Positions 33,327 to 41,947 of a stretch of DNA of 64,000 bases are shown here, one piece after another. The translations under genes were made by a program, and so were the position numbers. The notes under the pieces were generated by a model. The model did no database searches and was not told where the DNA came from. It saw only the letters and a program-made list of their open reading frames with translations. The DNA comes from Chitinophagales bacterium. GTDB lineage: Bacteria; Bacteroidota; Bacteroidia; Chitinophagales; Saprospiraceae. The DNA lies in NCBI GenBank assembly GCA_017303875.1, contig JAFLBP010000018.1:1-64000 (forward strand), in the 5' to 3' direction. Every line of letters starts with the position of its first letter. Position 1 is the stretch's first letter.

Positions 33327-34994
33327 TTAAAAGTTGGAAGTAAACTGTATGCGTACGCCGTGGAAAGTAGGCTCATAACGGCAGATACCACCGGCGCAGT
33401 TGATCCCCTCTACCTGTTTGACATAAGCCAAAGAGAAGCGGCTCGCTTTGATGCTGTACACCACACCCACGGAAGGATAGTGCAGACCGTCGTATTTTAC
33501 TTTTTCTTCGGTGTATTTATTCGGGTCCTGGTGCGGCACCTTATACATATCGGAGGCATAAATGAGCCAGTGCGGCGCCCAGCCAAATTCGGCCAGCACA
33601 TTGGCCCAGGAGCCGAATTCTTCTTCCGTGCTCAGGTATTGTGCTTCAATACGCAGCGATTTGCGCGGACTGAACTTATACAGCCATTCGGCAAATGGCG
33701 TAACGGCATGTACAAAATCTCCTTTGCCCTGATAGAGGCCGATATTGTATTCGAGGAACTGCACACCACCGATGAACTGCCATTTGCGCTTGTGCTTGAA
33801 CGTAAATTCGGGCGCAATTTCGCGGTACAACTGTGTGACGCCATTCAGGTTCAGGAAGCCACCGCCGTCGATAAGGGTAATGTCGGAAAAATTGAGGCCC
33901 ACAGAGAGCTTTTTGTTGATTTTATACTTGACGTCCAACTGAATAGCCTGCTCGCCGAGCTCCTGGGTATTGGGCGAGAAACGCGCGGTGAGGCGGTACG
34001 TATTCTGCTTGGCCATGGGCGGCAGGAAATTGATAGCGCCCTGTACGCCAATCACGAAAGGACTGTTGCGGAAGGAAAAATCCTTGGTGCGCTTGAGTTC
34101 CAGCGTGATGCCGAGACCTTTTTTGGCGTAAGAAAGACTGCTGTATACAGTATATCCTTTGCGGTTGCTGAGTTTGCCGCGCACGCCATCAACGGTCAGC
34201 GCCAGCGGGTCATTAATCACGTCGTTGGTTTTCAGCGCGCCTTCGATATACCAGTTTACCGGCCCGACCGTCAGGGTATTATACAGCGTAGCGGCGTAGG
34301 TATTGTACTGGGCGCCGGTGCTGTCCTGTGGTGCATAGGTAGAGATGGTTTTTACAATCTGATCTACCGTTTCATCATCATAGGTGCGGCCGACGACGCC
34401 AAAACCGGGGGCAAGGCTGAAGTTTTTGGTAGAATCGGGCTGAATAAAACCTTCGATATTGGCGCCCCGGACGGTTGCGCCGTAGAGATCGAACTGGCGT
34501 TTTACCTGGCCCATAAAGGCTTTTGCCTTCCAGTTTTTATTGATCTGATACCCGACGCGGGCGCCGAGCAGGGCATTATCAATCAGCAGGGAGCGTTCCT
34601 CATAGGCGCGGAAAATGATTCCGGAGCCGATCTGATCGTAGATATAACCGGCCGAAACATCGAATTTATCGATGGTTTTGCGGATAAACCAGCGGCCGAT
34701 ACCTTTTCCGGTAAAAGAGCCGTTGGGGTTGAGCAGGTTGGAGGTGTTGAACATGTCGAAACGCACGTTCACATCAAAACCCCAGTTGGAGTAGTTGAGG
34801 TTGAGCCAGGTTTCGGCGCCGAATTTCTGATAATCGTATTGCGGGGTACCAAAAGCGCCAATGGCAGAGTCGGTGACGAAGAAATTGGCATTCGACTGGA
34901 TATTTCCGATAATGCGCGCATTGTTGTTGCGTTGCGCCATCAAAGAAAACGTACAGATCAACAGACAAAAGGTAGTGAGTAAAAGGTGCTTCAT
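33327..34994 (-). CDS. DUF6029-family outer-membrane protein, 555 aa
   Basis: Signal peptide (to about residue 21, LMAQ). The rest is rich in alternating aromatic and polar residues and Tyr/Phe-ending strands (RWFIRKTIDKFDVSAGYIYDQIGSGIIF, RGKLSNRKGYTVYSSLSYAKK), a beta-barrel pattern, and ends in an aromatic residue (FTSNF). Families of this kind often sit beside Omp28 lipoproteins, as here, 10 bases apart. Assignment to DUF6029 is from memory. Cargo unknown. Confidence 0.7.
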   Translation of the reverse strand: MKHLLLTTFCLLICTFSLMAQRNNNARIIGNIQSNANFFVTDSAIGAFGTPQYDYQKFGAETWLNLNYSNWGFDVNVRFDMFNTSNLLNPNGSFTGKGIGRWFIRKTIDKFDVSAGYIYDQIGSGIIFRAYEERSLLIDNALLGARVGYQINKNWKAKAFMGQVKRQFDLYGATVRGANIEGFIQPDSTKNFSLAPGFGVVGRTYDDETVDQIVKTISTYAPQDSTGAQYNTYAATLYNTLTVGPVNWYIEGALKTNDVINDPLALTVDGVRGKLSNRKGYTVYSSLSYAKKGLGITLELKRTKDFSFRNSPFVIGVQGAINFLPPMAKQNTYRLTARFSPNTQELGEQAIQLDVKYKINKKLSVGLNFSDITLIDGGGFLNLNGVTQLYREIAPEFTFKHKRKWQFIGGVQFLEYNIGLYQGKGDFVHAVTPFAEWLYKFSPRKSLRIEAQYLSTEEEFGSWANVLAEFGWAPHWLIYASDMYKVPHQDPNKYTEEKVKYDGLHYPSVGVVYSIKASRFSLAYVKQVEGINCAGGICRYEPTFHGVRIQFTSNF

Positions 34995-35018
34995 GTGTGC
35001 GTATCGTTACAGAATACG

Positions 35019-35026
35019 CAAAGGTA
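35019..35026 (-). promoter_or_regulatory. -7 box of the DUF6029-Omp28 operon
   Basis: TACCTTTG on the minus strand, 25 bases upstream of ATG 34994. Confidence 0.45.
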
Positions 35027-35173
35027 GCAAGCGCCGCGGCTCTTGCGGTACTTTGTTTGGAGTTTTTGGCTTTTGGAAGACAAAATGAAATCTCAGCGCG
35101 CTATTCGCTGCGCTGCATATACAGCGATTTGGTCATGTCAATAAAAAAGCTTTACTTTGTAAAAAAATCAGCG

Positions 35174-35407
35174 ATGATTTATCAATTGGAAATCCTAAAT
35201 CCTGAAGTGCAGGCGTTACTTGACAGCCTTGCCAAGATGAATCTTATAAAAATTCAGCGGCTTGAAGCACCTGAAAACACCGAAGATATACTTAGGCGTT
35301 TACGCGCGCAGTCGGCAGAAGAAGAATTGTCCGAAGCTGATATTTTACGCGAAGTTGAAACCGTGAGAGCTGAACGTTATGCAAGATCGAATAAAGGTAA
35401 TCATTGA
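35174..35407 (+). CDS. Antitoxin-like small protein, 77 aa
   Basis: A short, mostly helical, acidic protein (LEILNPEVQALLDSLAKMNLIKIQ, then ILREVETVRAERY). Its 3' end overlaps by 29 bases the start of an open frame that begins exactly like a PIN-domain toxin (next entry). Small helical gene overlapping a PIN gene is the usual antitoxin-toxin order, so an antitoxin role is inferred. The family is not recognised. ATG 35174 is chosen, and frames extend upstream to GTG 34997 without support. Confidence 0.55.
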   Translation: MIYQLEILNPEVQALLDSLAKMNLIKIQRLEAPENTEDILRRLRAQSAEEELSEADILREVETVRAERYARSNKGNH

Positions 35408-35477
35408 CACCAATCTATGGATAAACTTTCTGCTCGATTTGAATCTGCTCCCTGAGTCTTTTGCCAGAGGATCAAGC
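35379..35477 (+). pseudogene. Truncated PIN-domain toxin gene
   Basis: The frame starts MQDRIKVIIDTNLWINFLL, the first strand and helix of a PIN nuclease, including the first catalytic Asp (residue 10). After about residue 20-25 the resemblance stops and the frame runs into the antisense 3' end of mntH, which stops at 35478. All later catalytic acids are missing, so the toxin is a remnant. The neighbouring antitoxin-like gene is intact. The probable deletion joint lies within about 35440-35477. Confidence 0.55.
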
Positions 35478-37358
35478 TCAGCGCGCAATCAACACCGGCA
35501 CCTTTACCGCATGGCGCACCGCTCCGACCGTCGTGCCGAAAATCAGATCTTTCAAGCCTTTATGCCCATGTGAGCCCAGCACCAGCAAATCCACATTTTC
35601 CTGCCCATTTACCAATTCCGGAATTGCTTTTTTTGCCGAGCCATAGCCAATCCGGAAATCGCAGTGATAACCGTAGCCGCTCAGTTCTTCTGCAAACTGC
35701 TGCAGGCGCTGGTAATCATTATGCGTTTCAAAATCCCGGATATCATCCCCCATTACCACCGCTCCGGCCGTTTCGACCGCATGCACAAGCAGGTACCGGG
35801 AGTGTTTGCCCCCCACATGCAGGGCGTGTTGAATCGCCTTGGTATCCGCACTTGAAAAATCCAGCGCCACACAAATACAACGGTACCCCTGCACACTTGC
35901 CGGATCAAATGCCTGCAACACCCCGTGTGGCGACAACACCGCCCAGTCGCGCTTCTGCAACAAGGGCCGCAACACAATGTACAACAACATCCCGGCAGCA
36001 AATAACAACAGCGGCACCACGATGACATCTATCCACCAGCCGCCTGCCTGCCGCCAGCTTTGCACCTGCCCGACAACCAGCCGGATGTTCAGCGCCACAA
36101 TCACCACAGCACTCGTCCAGCCGCCCAATTTCGCCCAGAAACCAATGGCAAAATCGCCCATACGCTTCTTGTCGCTCACATAGTGCAGGAGCGGCACCAC
36201 GGCAAAACCCAATTGCATACTCAGGATTACCTGACTCAAAATCAGCATATTACCCGTTGCGCTTTCTCCCAAAACGGAAATGGCAATCACCGCCGGCACC
36301 ACCGCCAGCAAACGCGTAATGATGCGCCGCAGCCAGGGCGCAATGCGCAGGCGCAGGTACCCTTCCATCACAATCTGCCCGGCAAGTGTGCCGGTTACGG
36401 TGCTGCTTTGTCCGGCTGCAATCAGCGCCACGGCAAACAAAACCGGGGCGTAACTTTTACCCAACAGCGGCTCCAGCAAATGGTGGGCATCCTGAATTTC
36501 CGATACACCCTGATACCCGTTTTTGTGAAAAACAGCCGCTGCAAGAATCAGAATAGCCGCATTGACAAATAAAGCAAGGTTGAGCGCAATGGCCGAATCG
36601 ATAATATTAAATCGTATAGCCCGGCGCAAACTGCTTTTTTCGGGCTTGATTTTCCGGGTTTGTACCAGCGCCGAGTGCAGGTACAGGTTGTGCGGCATCA
36701 CGGTAGCGCCAATGATACCGATGGCGATAAACAATGCCTCCGAATCGGGGATAGAGGGCACCAAAAAGCCCGTGGCAATGCCCGCAGCAGAAGGCTTGGC
36801 GAGGATCATCTGCACCAAAAATGCGCCGCCGATGACCGCAATCAGCGCCACAATAAACGCCTCTAATTTCCGAATGCCCCAGTGCATCAGCCAAAGCAAC
36901 AGGAAAGCATCCAGCACGCTCAGCGCCACCCCCCAGATCAGGGGAATATCAAAAAGCAGTTGCAGGCCGATGGCCATGCCCACTACCTCGGCCAGGTCGG
37001 TGGCAGCAATGGCGATTTCTGCCAGGAAATACAGGAAGTAATTGACAAAAGGCGGATACAGTTCGCGCGAGGCCTGGGCCAGATCGCGGCGCGCCACTAC
37101 GCCGAGGCGCGCGCTCAGGCTTTGAAGGAGCAGCGCAATGAGGTTCGACATCAGCAAAACCCACAACAGGCTGTACCCGAAACGGCTGCCGCCCGCCAGG
37201 TCGGTAGCCCAGTTGCCGGGATCCATATAGCCCACACTAACGAGGTAGGCCGGCCCTAAAAAAGCGGAAAGCCGCTTCCAGAAATTACCCTGTACTTCGG
37301 TTTCCACACTGCCATGTACTTCCGACAGCGAATGATGTCCGGGTTCTATCTTGTTCAT
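35478..37358 (-). CDS. mntH: NRAMP metal transporter fused to a universal stress domain
   Basis: A 626-residue protein. The first 440 residues are an Nramp divalent-metal transporter with the metal-binding TM1 motif DPGN (46-49, YMDPGNWATD) and the TM6 motif MPHN (TVMPHNLYLHS). From about residue 480 to the end is a UspA-like domain (YRCICVALDFSSADTK ... LLVLGSHGHKGLKDLIFGT), with the glycine-rich ATP-binding signature. The fusion joins Mn/Fe import with a nucleotide-binding domain. The gene starts two bases after the mntR stop, so it is one operon with a metal-dependent regulator. Mn versus Fe preference cannot be decided by sequence alone. Confidence 0.9.
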   Translation of the reverse strand: MNKIEPGHHSLSEVHGSVETEVQGNFWKRLSAFLGPAYLVSVGYMDPGNWATDLAGGSRFGYSLLWVLLMSNLIALLLQSLSARLGVVARRDLAQASRELYPPFVNYFLYFLAEIAIAATDLAEVVGMAIGLQLLFDIPLIWGVALSVLDAFLLLWLMHWGIRKLEAFIVALIAVIGGAFLVQMILAKPSAAGIATGFLVPSIPDSEALFIAIGIIGATVMPHNLYLHSALVQTRKIKPEKSSLRRAIRFNIIDSAIALNLALFVNAAILILAAAVFHKNGYQGVSEIQDAHHLLEPLLGKSYAPVLFAVALIAAGQSSTVTGTLAGQIVMEGYLRLRIAPWLRRIITRLLAVVPAVIAISVLGESATGNMLILSQVILSMQLGFAVVPLLHYVSDKKRMGDFAIGFWAKLGGWTSAVVIVALNIRLVVGQVQSWRQAGGWWIDVIVVPLLLFAAGMLLYIVLRPLLQKRDWAVLSPHGVLQAFDPASVQGYRCICVALDFSSADTKAIQHALHVGGKHSRYLLVHAVETAGAVVMGDDIRDFETHNDYQRLQQFAEELSGYGYHCDFRIGYGSAKKAIPELVNGQENVDLLVLGSHGHKGLKDLIFGTTVGAVRHAVKVPVLIAR

Positions 37359-37360
37359 AA

Positions 37361-38023
37361 TCAGGATATTTTAACGTAAATATTTTGTGTAGCTTTTTCG
37401 CTGAGGGTAATAATCTGCGTCGCACCGGCGCGTATCCGCACCGATTGGTCGAAGGCAAAACGCTCCAGCAATTCCAGGGTGGCGCCCAGCACAAGTCCTT
37501 GCTGCTGAAGGTATTGCAAAAATTCCGGACGGTGATCTTCTACACCGGTGATGACGCCTTTGTCGCCTACCTGCAAGGTGGCAAGCAGGGCCTGGGGCCG
37601 GAACGACCAGCGGCCCTCGGCATCCGGAATGGGGTCGCCGTGTGGGTCGAAGTGGGGGTTGCCGAGGAAGTCGTCGAGGCGGTTGATGAGGGTTTCGCCT
37701 TGTACGTGTTCGAGTTGTTCGGCGTAGTCGTGCACTTCATCCCAGCTGAATCCGAGTTTTTCGGTGAGGAATACTTCCCAGAGGCGGTGTTTGCGGATGA
37801 GGGCGGTGGCCATGCGTTCGCCGCTGGCGCTGAGCTGTACGCCGCGGTATTTTTCGTGGGCGATGAGGTCTTTTTCGGCGAGGCGTTTGAGCATATCGGT
37901 TACCGAGGCGGCTGCCGTTTGCATGTGCGCGGCGATGGCGTTGGTAGAAACCGATTTTTGCCCTTTTTCAGCGAGTTTGAAGATGGCTTTGAGGTAATTT
38001 TCCTCAGTATGGGAAATGGTCAT
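37361..38023 (-). CDS. mntR: DtxR/MntR-family metal-dependent repressor
   Basis: A 220-residue winged-helix regulator of the DtxR family. It starts MTISHTEENYLKAIFKLAEKGQKSVSTNAIAAHM, followed by SVTDMLKRLAEKDLIAHEKYRGVQLS (recognition helix and wing), the dimerisation/metal helix around EVHDYAEQLEHVQ, and a C-terminal FeoA/SH3-like domain. It probably senses Mn or Fe and controls the mntH gene two bases downstream, through the palindrome at 38063-38080. Confidence 0.88.
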   Translation of the reverse strand: MTISHTEENYLKAIFKLAEKGQKSVSTNAIAAHMQTAAASVTDMLKRLAEKDLIAHEKYRGVQLSASGERMATALIRKHRLWEVFLTEKLGFSWDEVHDYAEQLEHVQGETLINRLDDFLGNPHFDPHGDPIPDAEGRWSFRPQALLATLQVGDKGVITGVEDHRPEFLQYLQQQGLVLGATLELLERFAFDQSVRIRAGATQIITLSEKATQNIYVKIS

Positions 38024-38062
38024 ACGATTGCCGATTAATGTTTCGGCAAATTTACAAATAAT

Positions 38063-38080
38063 TTTTAGATTGGTCTAAAA
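38063..38080. promoter_or_regulatory. Putative MntR/DtxR operator
   Basis: Perfect palindrome TTTTAGATTGGTCTAAAA, close to the DtxR/MntR-type box TTAGGTTAGCCTAA. It lies 40 bases upstream of mntR, overlaps the stop of the preceding hydroxylase gene, and would allow autoregulation of mntR-mntH. Confidence 0.6.
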
Positions 38081-38875
38081 TTTTTCATTATTGCTTTTAA
38101 ACCACTTTAATCGCATTTGCAACAATTGCCCCAGGTAGGTGCGGGGAAATTTTTCCGCAAGACCGAAAGCTTCCGGTTCGTGGTCGGGACAGGTATAGGT
38201 GCCAAATATTTTATCCATAATGGGCGATAAGTTGGCATAATTTCCGGCGTCGCGGGCTTTGTCGTGGTGCCAGTGGTGCAGTTCCGGCGAGCCAATCAGT
38301 ACGCGGAGCGGCCCCAGGGAAAGCCGCACGTTGGAGTGGATATAAATGGCCCAAAGTCCGCGAAACGCAATAAATCCGGCCATCACCTCCAGGGGAAAGC
38401 CCAGTATAAAACCCGGCAAATTGATAATACTCACGGTGTAAATGGTGTCGAGCGGGTGCTCGCGATGCGCCGCCAGCCAATCCATGTGTTCGGCGCTGTG
38501 ATGCACCCGATGGAAGCGCCACAAGAAACCCACCCGGTGTTGCAGGCGATGCGCCCAGTAAATGCAAAAATCGCTGAGCAGCACCACCTCTATCATTTGC
38601 AGCCATAACGGCTGCGCAGCGACCGCAGTACGGAAAGCGCTCGGCACAAGCGGATCAAGTTGGTCACGCCCCCAGACCAGACAGGCAAATACCAGTGTAT
38701 TCCATAACAGGTATTGTCCGGCAAAATAGGTCATGTCCAACCAAAACTGTGGCCTGAAAAAAGCCTGTCCGGATTTTGCAGGGAAGACCCGCTCCATCGG
38801 TACAAAAACCACAATCAGAATAAGCAGACTAATGGCCGTGGCCGGAATTTGTTCGTACAAGGTTTCCATTATCAT
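38075..38875 (-). CDS. Fatty-acid hydroxylase / sterol desaturase family, 266 aa
   Basis: A di-iron integral-membrane oxidase family. Four or five hydrophobic helices surround the histidine motifs HRLQHR, HRVHHS and HHWHH, which hold the iron in this family. The substrate (fatty acid, sphingolipid or carotenoid) cannot be told. ATG 38875 overlaps the stop of the upstream hypothetical gene by four bases, so the two are translationally coupled. Confidence 0.85.
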   Translation of the reverse strand: MIMETLYEQIPATAISLLILIVVFVPMERVFPAKSGQAFFRPQFWLDMTYFAGQYLLWNTLVFACLVWGRDQLDPLVPSAFRTAVAAQPLWLQMIEVVLLSDFCIYWAHRLQHRVGFLWRFHRVHHSAEHMDWLAAHREHPLDTIYTVSIINLPGFILGFPLEVMAGFIAFRGLWAIYIHSNVRLSLGPLRVLIGSPELHHWHHDKARDAGNYANLSPIMDKIFGTYTCPDHEPEAFGLAEKFPRTYLGQLLQMRLKWFKSNNEKF

Positions 38876-39561
38876 TGTAGCAGGGGTAGGGTTTTGAGGC
38901 GTTTTAAGGCAAAAATGCTATCCTGGCGGGTGAAACTCCTGAGCGAATCCGTATTTTCGGGAGCTATACCCGGAGTTTCCGAGATGAGCCCGCCACCTAT
39001 GGTATACATTTCAGGCGGAAGGAGGAGGTACTGATGGAAGCGGCGCTTATCCGGATAACTGAGCGATGCATAAGTTTCCGGCGCGTATTTGTAGTTGATC
39101 CAGATGCGCAGCGAATCATCTTTTTGGGGCAAATTATTCAGGTAGTTTTTGCCGTACTCCAGGGTCAGTTCCAATGGCTTTCGCAAGTTCCGGCGTTGCG
39201 TGGCAAAGGTAGTGGTATGGGTAAAATCATCACGCATTTGCAGCATGTCAATGGCGTATAGCGTCGGGTGGTTTCTATACCTCTCCGGGCGCGCTGCCAA
39301 AGTCATTGTTTTGGTGGAATGCATAAAGAACCTCTCCTTTTTTAGCGCTGCATGATACTCGCTGTACAGCCTGTTAAAAGCACGCTCATCGTACCAGGGC
39401 ATGGACAGGAATTGCGGTGGCTTTTCAGGGCGATAAAAAACTTCTTCAAGGCTTGCCTTTATCTGCTCCGGTTTGGGTATAATATTGAAAATCAACAAAG
39501 TAAGCATACTGACATAAAAGGTCAGCGTAGCGATGCGGATCAAGCGTTGTTTGTTTTTCAT
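38872..39561 (-). CDS. Hypothetical membrane-anchored protein, 229 aa
   Basis: Not recognised. One N-terminal transmembrane helix (LIRIATLTFYVSMLTLLIFNII, residues 6-27) and a soluble, charged domain. The gene overlaps the fatty-acid hydroxylase start by four bases, so the products may act together, for instance in lipid handling, an inference from arrangement alone. Confidence 0.6.
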   Translation of the reverse strand: MKNKQRLIRIATLTFYVSMLTLLIFNIIPKPEQIKASLEEVFYRPEKPPQFLSMPWYDERAFNRLYSEYHAALKKERFFMHSTKTMTLAARPERYRNHPTLYAIDMLQMRDDFTHTTTFATQRRNLRKPLELTLEYGKNYLNNLPQKDDSLRIWINYKYAPETYASLSYPDKRRFHQYLLLPPEMYTIGGGLISETPGIAPENTDSLRSFTRQDSIFALKRLKTLPLLQ

Positions 39562-39685
39562 GTTTCGGCAGACGGGTTGGAGGTTAAAATAAATCTACAC
39601 AACGCCTTGACTGAAGCGATTGTATCCGCTTGAAGAGAATTTTTAATTTTAAACAAAATATTTATTTTATAAAAATTAATTGTTT

Positions 39686-39693
39686 TATATTTG
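39686..39693 (+). promoter_or_regulatory. -7 box of parE
   Basis: TATATTTG, a perfect TAnnTTTG, in an AT-rich stretch with TTTA-like sequence about 20 bases upstream. It gives a leader of about 100 bases before ATG 39795. Confidence 0.45.
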
Positions 39694-39794
39694 CGATCAA
39701 ATTTCCCCCAATTAACGCATACCACTTACGGTAACCGTTTTTTTTGTAACATTGCGGCGCTAAAGCGCCACTTCCAGCTATAAATCTTTTTGAC

Positions 39795-41753
39795 ATGGGC
39801 GCAACAGGCAAAGCATTAGCAACAAAAAACAACCCCAAACAAAGCGCAAAACAAACGCCAATGACAGAAGTAAGGTATACCGAAGACGAAATCAAATCAC
39901 TCGACTGGCGCGAACACATCCGCCTGCGCCCCGGTATGTATATCGGCAAGCTGGGCGATGGCTCCACGCCCGACGACGGCATCTACGTACTCCTCAAAGA
40001 GGTGCTCGACAACTCCATCGACGAATACGCCATGGGCTATGGCAAACATATTGAAATTTCCATCAACGAAAAAGGCGTGCGCGTGCGCGACTTCGGCCGC
40101 GGTATCCCCCTCGGAAAAGTGGTCGATGTGGTCAGTAAAATCAATACCGGCGCCAAATACGATTCCAAAGCCTTCAAAAAATCGGTAGGCCTCAACGGGG
40201 TCGGTACCAAAGCCGTTAACGCACTTTCCGAATATTTCCGCGTACAGGCCGTGCGCGAAGGCCAAACCAAATGGGCCGAATTCCAGTTCGGCAACCTCCT
40301 CAAAGAAAGCAAAACCGAAACCACCATCGAGGAAAATGGCACCATTATCGAGTTCAAACCCGATAACGGCATGTTCCGCAACTACCGCTGGGTGCATGAA
40401 TACATTGAGCAGCAACTCTGGAACTACGCCTACCTCAATGCCGGACTGAAAATCAACTTCAACGGCAAAACCATGCTCTCCAAAAATGGCCTGCTCGACC
40501 TGCTGGAGAAAAAAACAGCCTCGGAAAACGTCCGCTACCCGATCATTCACCTCCGTGGCGAAGACGTGGAAATCGCCATGACCCACGGCGACCACTACGG
40601 CGAACAATACCACTCCTTCGTCAATGGCCAGAACACCACGCAGGGCGGTACCCACCTCAGCGCCTTCCGCGAAGCCCTGGTGAAAGTAGTGCGCGATCAC
40701 TTTAAAAAACAATACGACGCCAAGGATATCCGCGAAAGCATCATCGCCGCCGTCGCCGTGCGTGTTGAAGAACCCGTGTTCGAGAGCCAGACCAAAACCC
40801 GCCTCGGCTCGGAACGCATCTCGCCGGAAGGGCAAAACATCCGGACTTGGATGTCAGATTTCCTCGGCAAAGCCCTCGACGATTTTCTGCATAAAAACCC
40901 GGAAGTCGCCAAAGATCTCAAAAAACGTATCGAACAAAGCGAACGCGAACGCAAGGAGATCGCCGACGTTAAAAAAATAGCCAACCAGCGCGCCAAAGTC
41001 GCCAATATTCACAACAAAAAACTGCGCGACTGCCGCTTCCACCTCAACGAAAAAGGGCCGGAAGAAAAACGACTCAACACCACCATCTTCATCACGGAGG
41101 GCGACTCGGCCAGCGGCTCGCTCACCAAAGCCCGCGATGTAGATACCCAGGCCGTGTTCAGCCTGCGCGGTAAACCACTCAACTGCTACGGCATGACCAA
41201 AAAAGTGGTTTACCAAAACGAGGAATTCAACCTGCTGCAGCACGCCCTCAATATCGAAGACTCGCTCGAAGACCTGCGCTACAACCGCGTGGTCATCTCT
41301 ACCGACGCCGACGTAGATGGCATGCACATCCGCCTGCTACTGCTCACGTTTTTCCTGCAATTCTTCCCCGATCTGGTACGCAACGGCCACTTGTACATCC
41401 TCCAGACGCCGCTTTTCCGCGTGCGCGACAAGCAGCAAACCTTCTACTGCTACTCCGAAGCGGAAAAACAGGGAGCCATCAAAAAGCTGCGTGGCAAACC
41501 GGAAATCACCCGATTTAAGGGTCTGGGTGAAATTTCTCCCAATGAATTTGTCGATTTCATCGGTGAAGGTATCCGACTCGATCCGGTATTCCTGCCCGAG
41601 GAAACCAACCTCGACCACGTACTCGAATACTACATGGGCAAAAACACACCCGACCGCCAGGAATTTATCATTGAAAACCTGCGCGTGGAACTGGATGTCA
41701 TCGATACGCCGGAAGAAGAAGCACAGGTGACGCCGGAAGTACTGGAGTCGTAG
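39795..41753 (+). CDS. parE: DNA topoisomerase IV subunit B
   Basis: ATPase subunit of the type IIA topoisomerase that separates daughter chromosomes. The 652 residues include LRPGMYIG and EVLDNSIDEYA (GHKL ATPase, about residues 40-75), GLNGVGTKAVNALS, and the toprim motifs EGDSASG and DADVDGMH. The Bacteroidota ParE pattern and length distinguish it from GyrB. The first 22 residues before MTEVRYTEDE may be an extension, and ATG 39861 is a possible alternative start. No parC gene follows. The next gene downstream is the lanthipeptide exporter. Confidence 0.88.
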   Translation: MGATGKALATKNNPKQSAKQTPMTEVRYTEDEIKSLDWREHIRLRPGMYIGKLGDGSTPDDGIYVLLKEVLDNSIDEYAMGYGKHIEISINEKGVRVRDFGRGIPLGKVVDVVSKINTGAKYDSKAFKKSVGLNGVGTKAVNALSEYFRVQAVREGQTKWAEFQFGNLLKESKTETTIEENGTIIEFKPDNGMFRNYRWVHEYIEQQLWNYAYLNAGLKINFNGKTMLSKNGLLDLLEKKTASENVRYPIIHLRGEDVEIAMTHGDHYGEQYHSFVNGQNTTQGGTHLSAFREALVKVVRDHFKKQYDAKDIRESIIAAVAVRVEEPVFESQTKTRLGSERISPEGQNIRTWMSDFLGKALDDFLHKNPEVAKDLKKRIEQSERERKEIADVKKIANQRAKVANIHNKKLRDCRFHLNEKGPEEKRLNTTIFITEGDSASGSLTKARDVDTQAVFSLRGKPLNCYGMTKKVVYQNEEFNLLQHALNIEDSLEDLRYNRVVISTDADVDGMHIRLLLLTFFLQFFPDLVRNGHLYILQTPLFRVRDKQQTFYCYSEAEKQGAIKKLRGKPEITRFKGLGEISPNEFVDFIGEGIRLDPVFLPEETNLDHVLEYYMGKNTPDRQEFIIENLRVELDVIDTPEEEAQVTPEVLES

Positions 41754-41881
41754 CAGGCCTTTCCCCAAGCTGTTTAGCATACCGATTTGCCGCTGCCGGA
41801 ACGGTGGCGCATGCCTGAAATATTCGGGCTGAAAAGCTATATTTTTTTACTGAAAAAAGGAGCAGAATCAATTGACTTTCT

Positions 41882-41889
41882 TACATTTG
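41882..41889 (+). promoter_or_regulatory. -7 box of the lanthipeptide exporter operon
   Basis: TACATTTG, a perfect TAnnTTTG, 59 bases upstream of ATG 41948. The -33 region is weak. Confidence 0.5.
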
Positions 41890-41947
41890 CACAGTAGTAC
41901 AGCGTGCCGGAGCATCCTGTATTCGGCACTTTTGAGACTCATTTTTA

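Noticed and set aside
33135..34982. A 615-residue open frame antisense to the DUF6029 gene
   Set aside because: It is the shadow of a clear beta-barrel gene with a signal peptide on the other strand.
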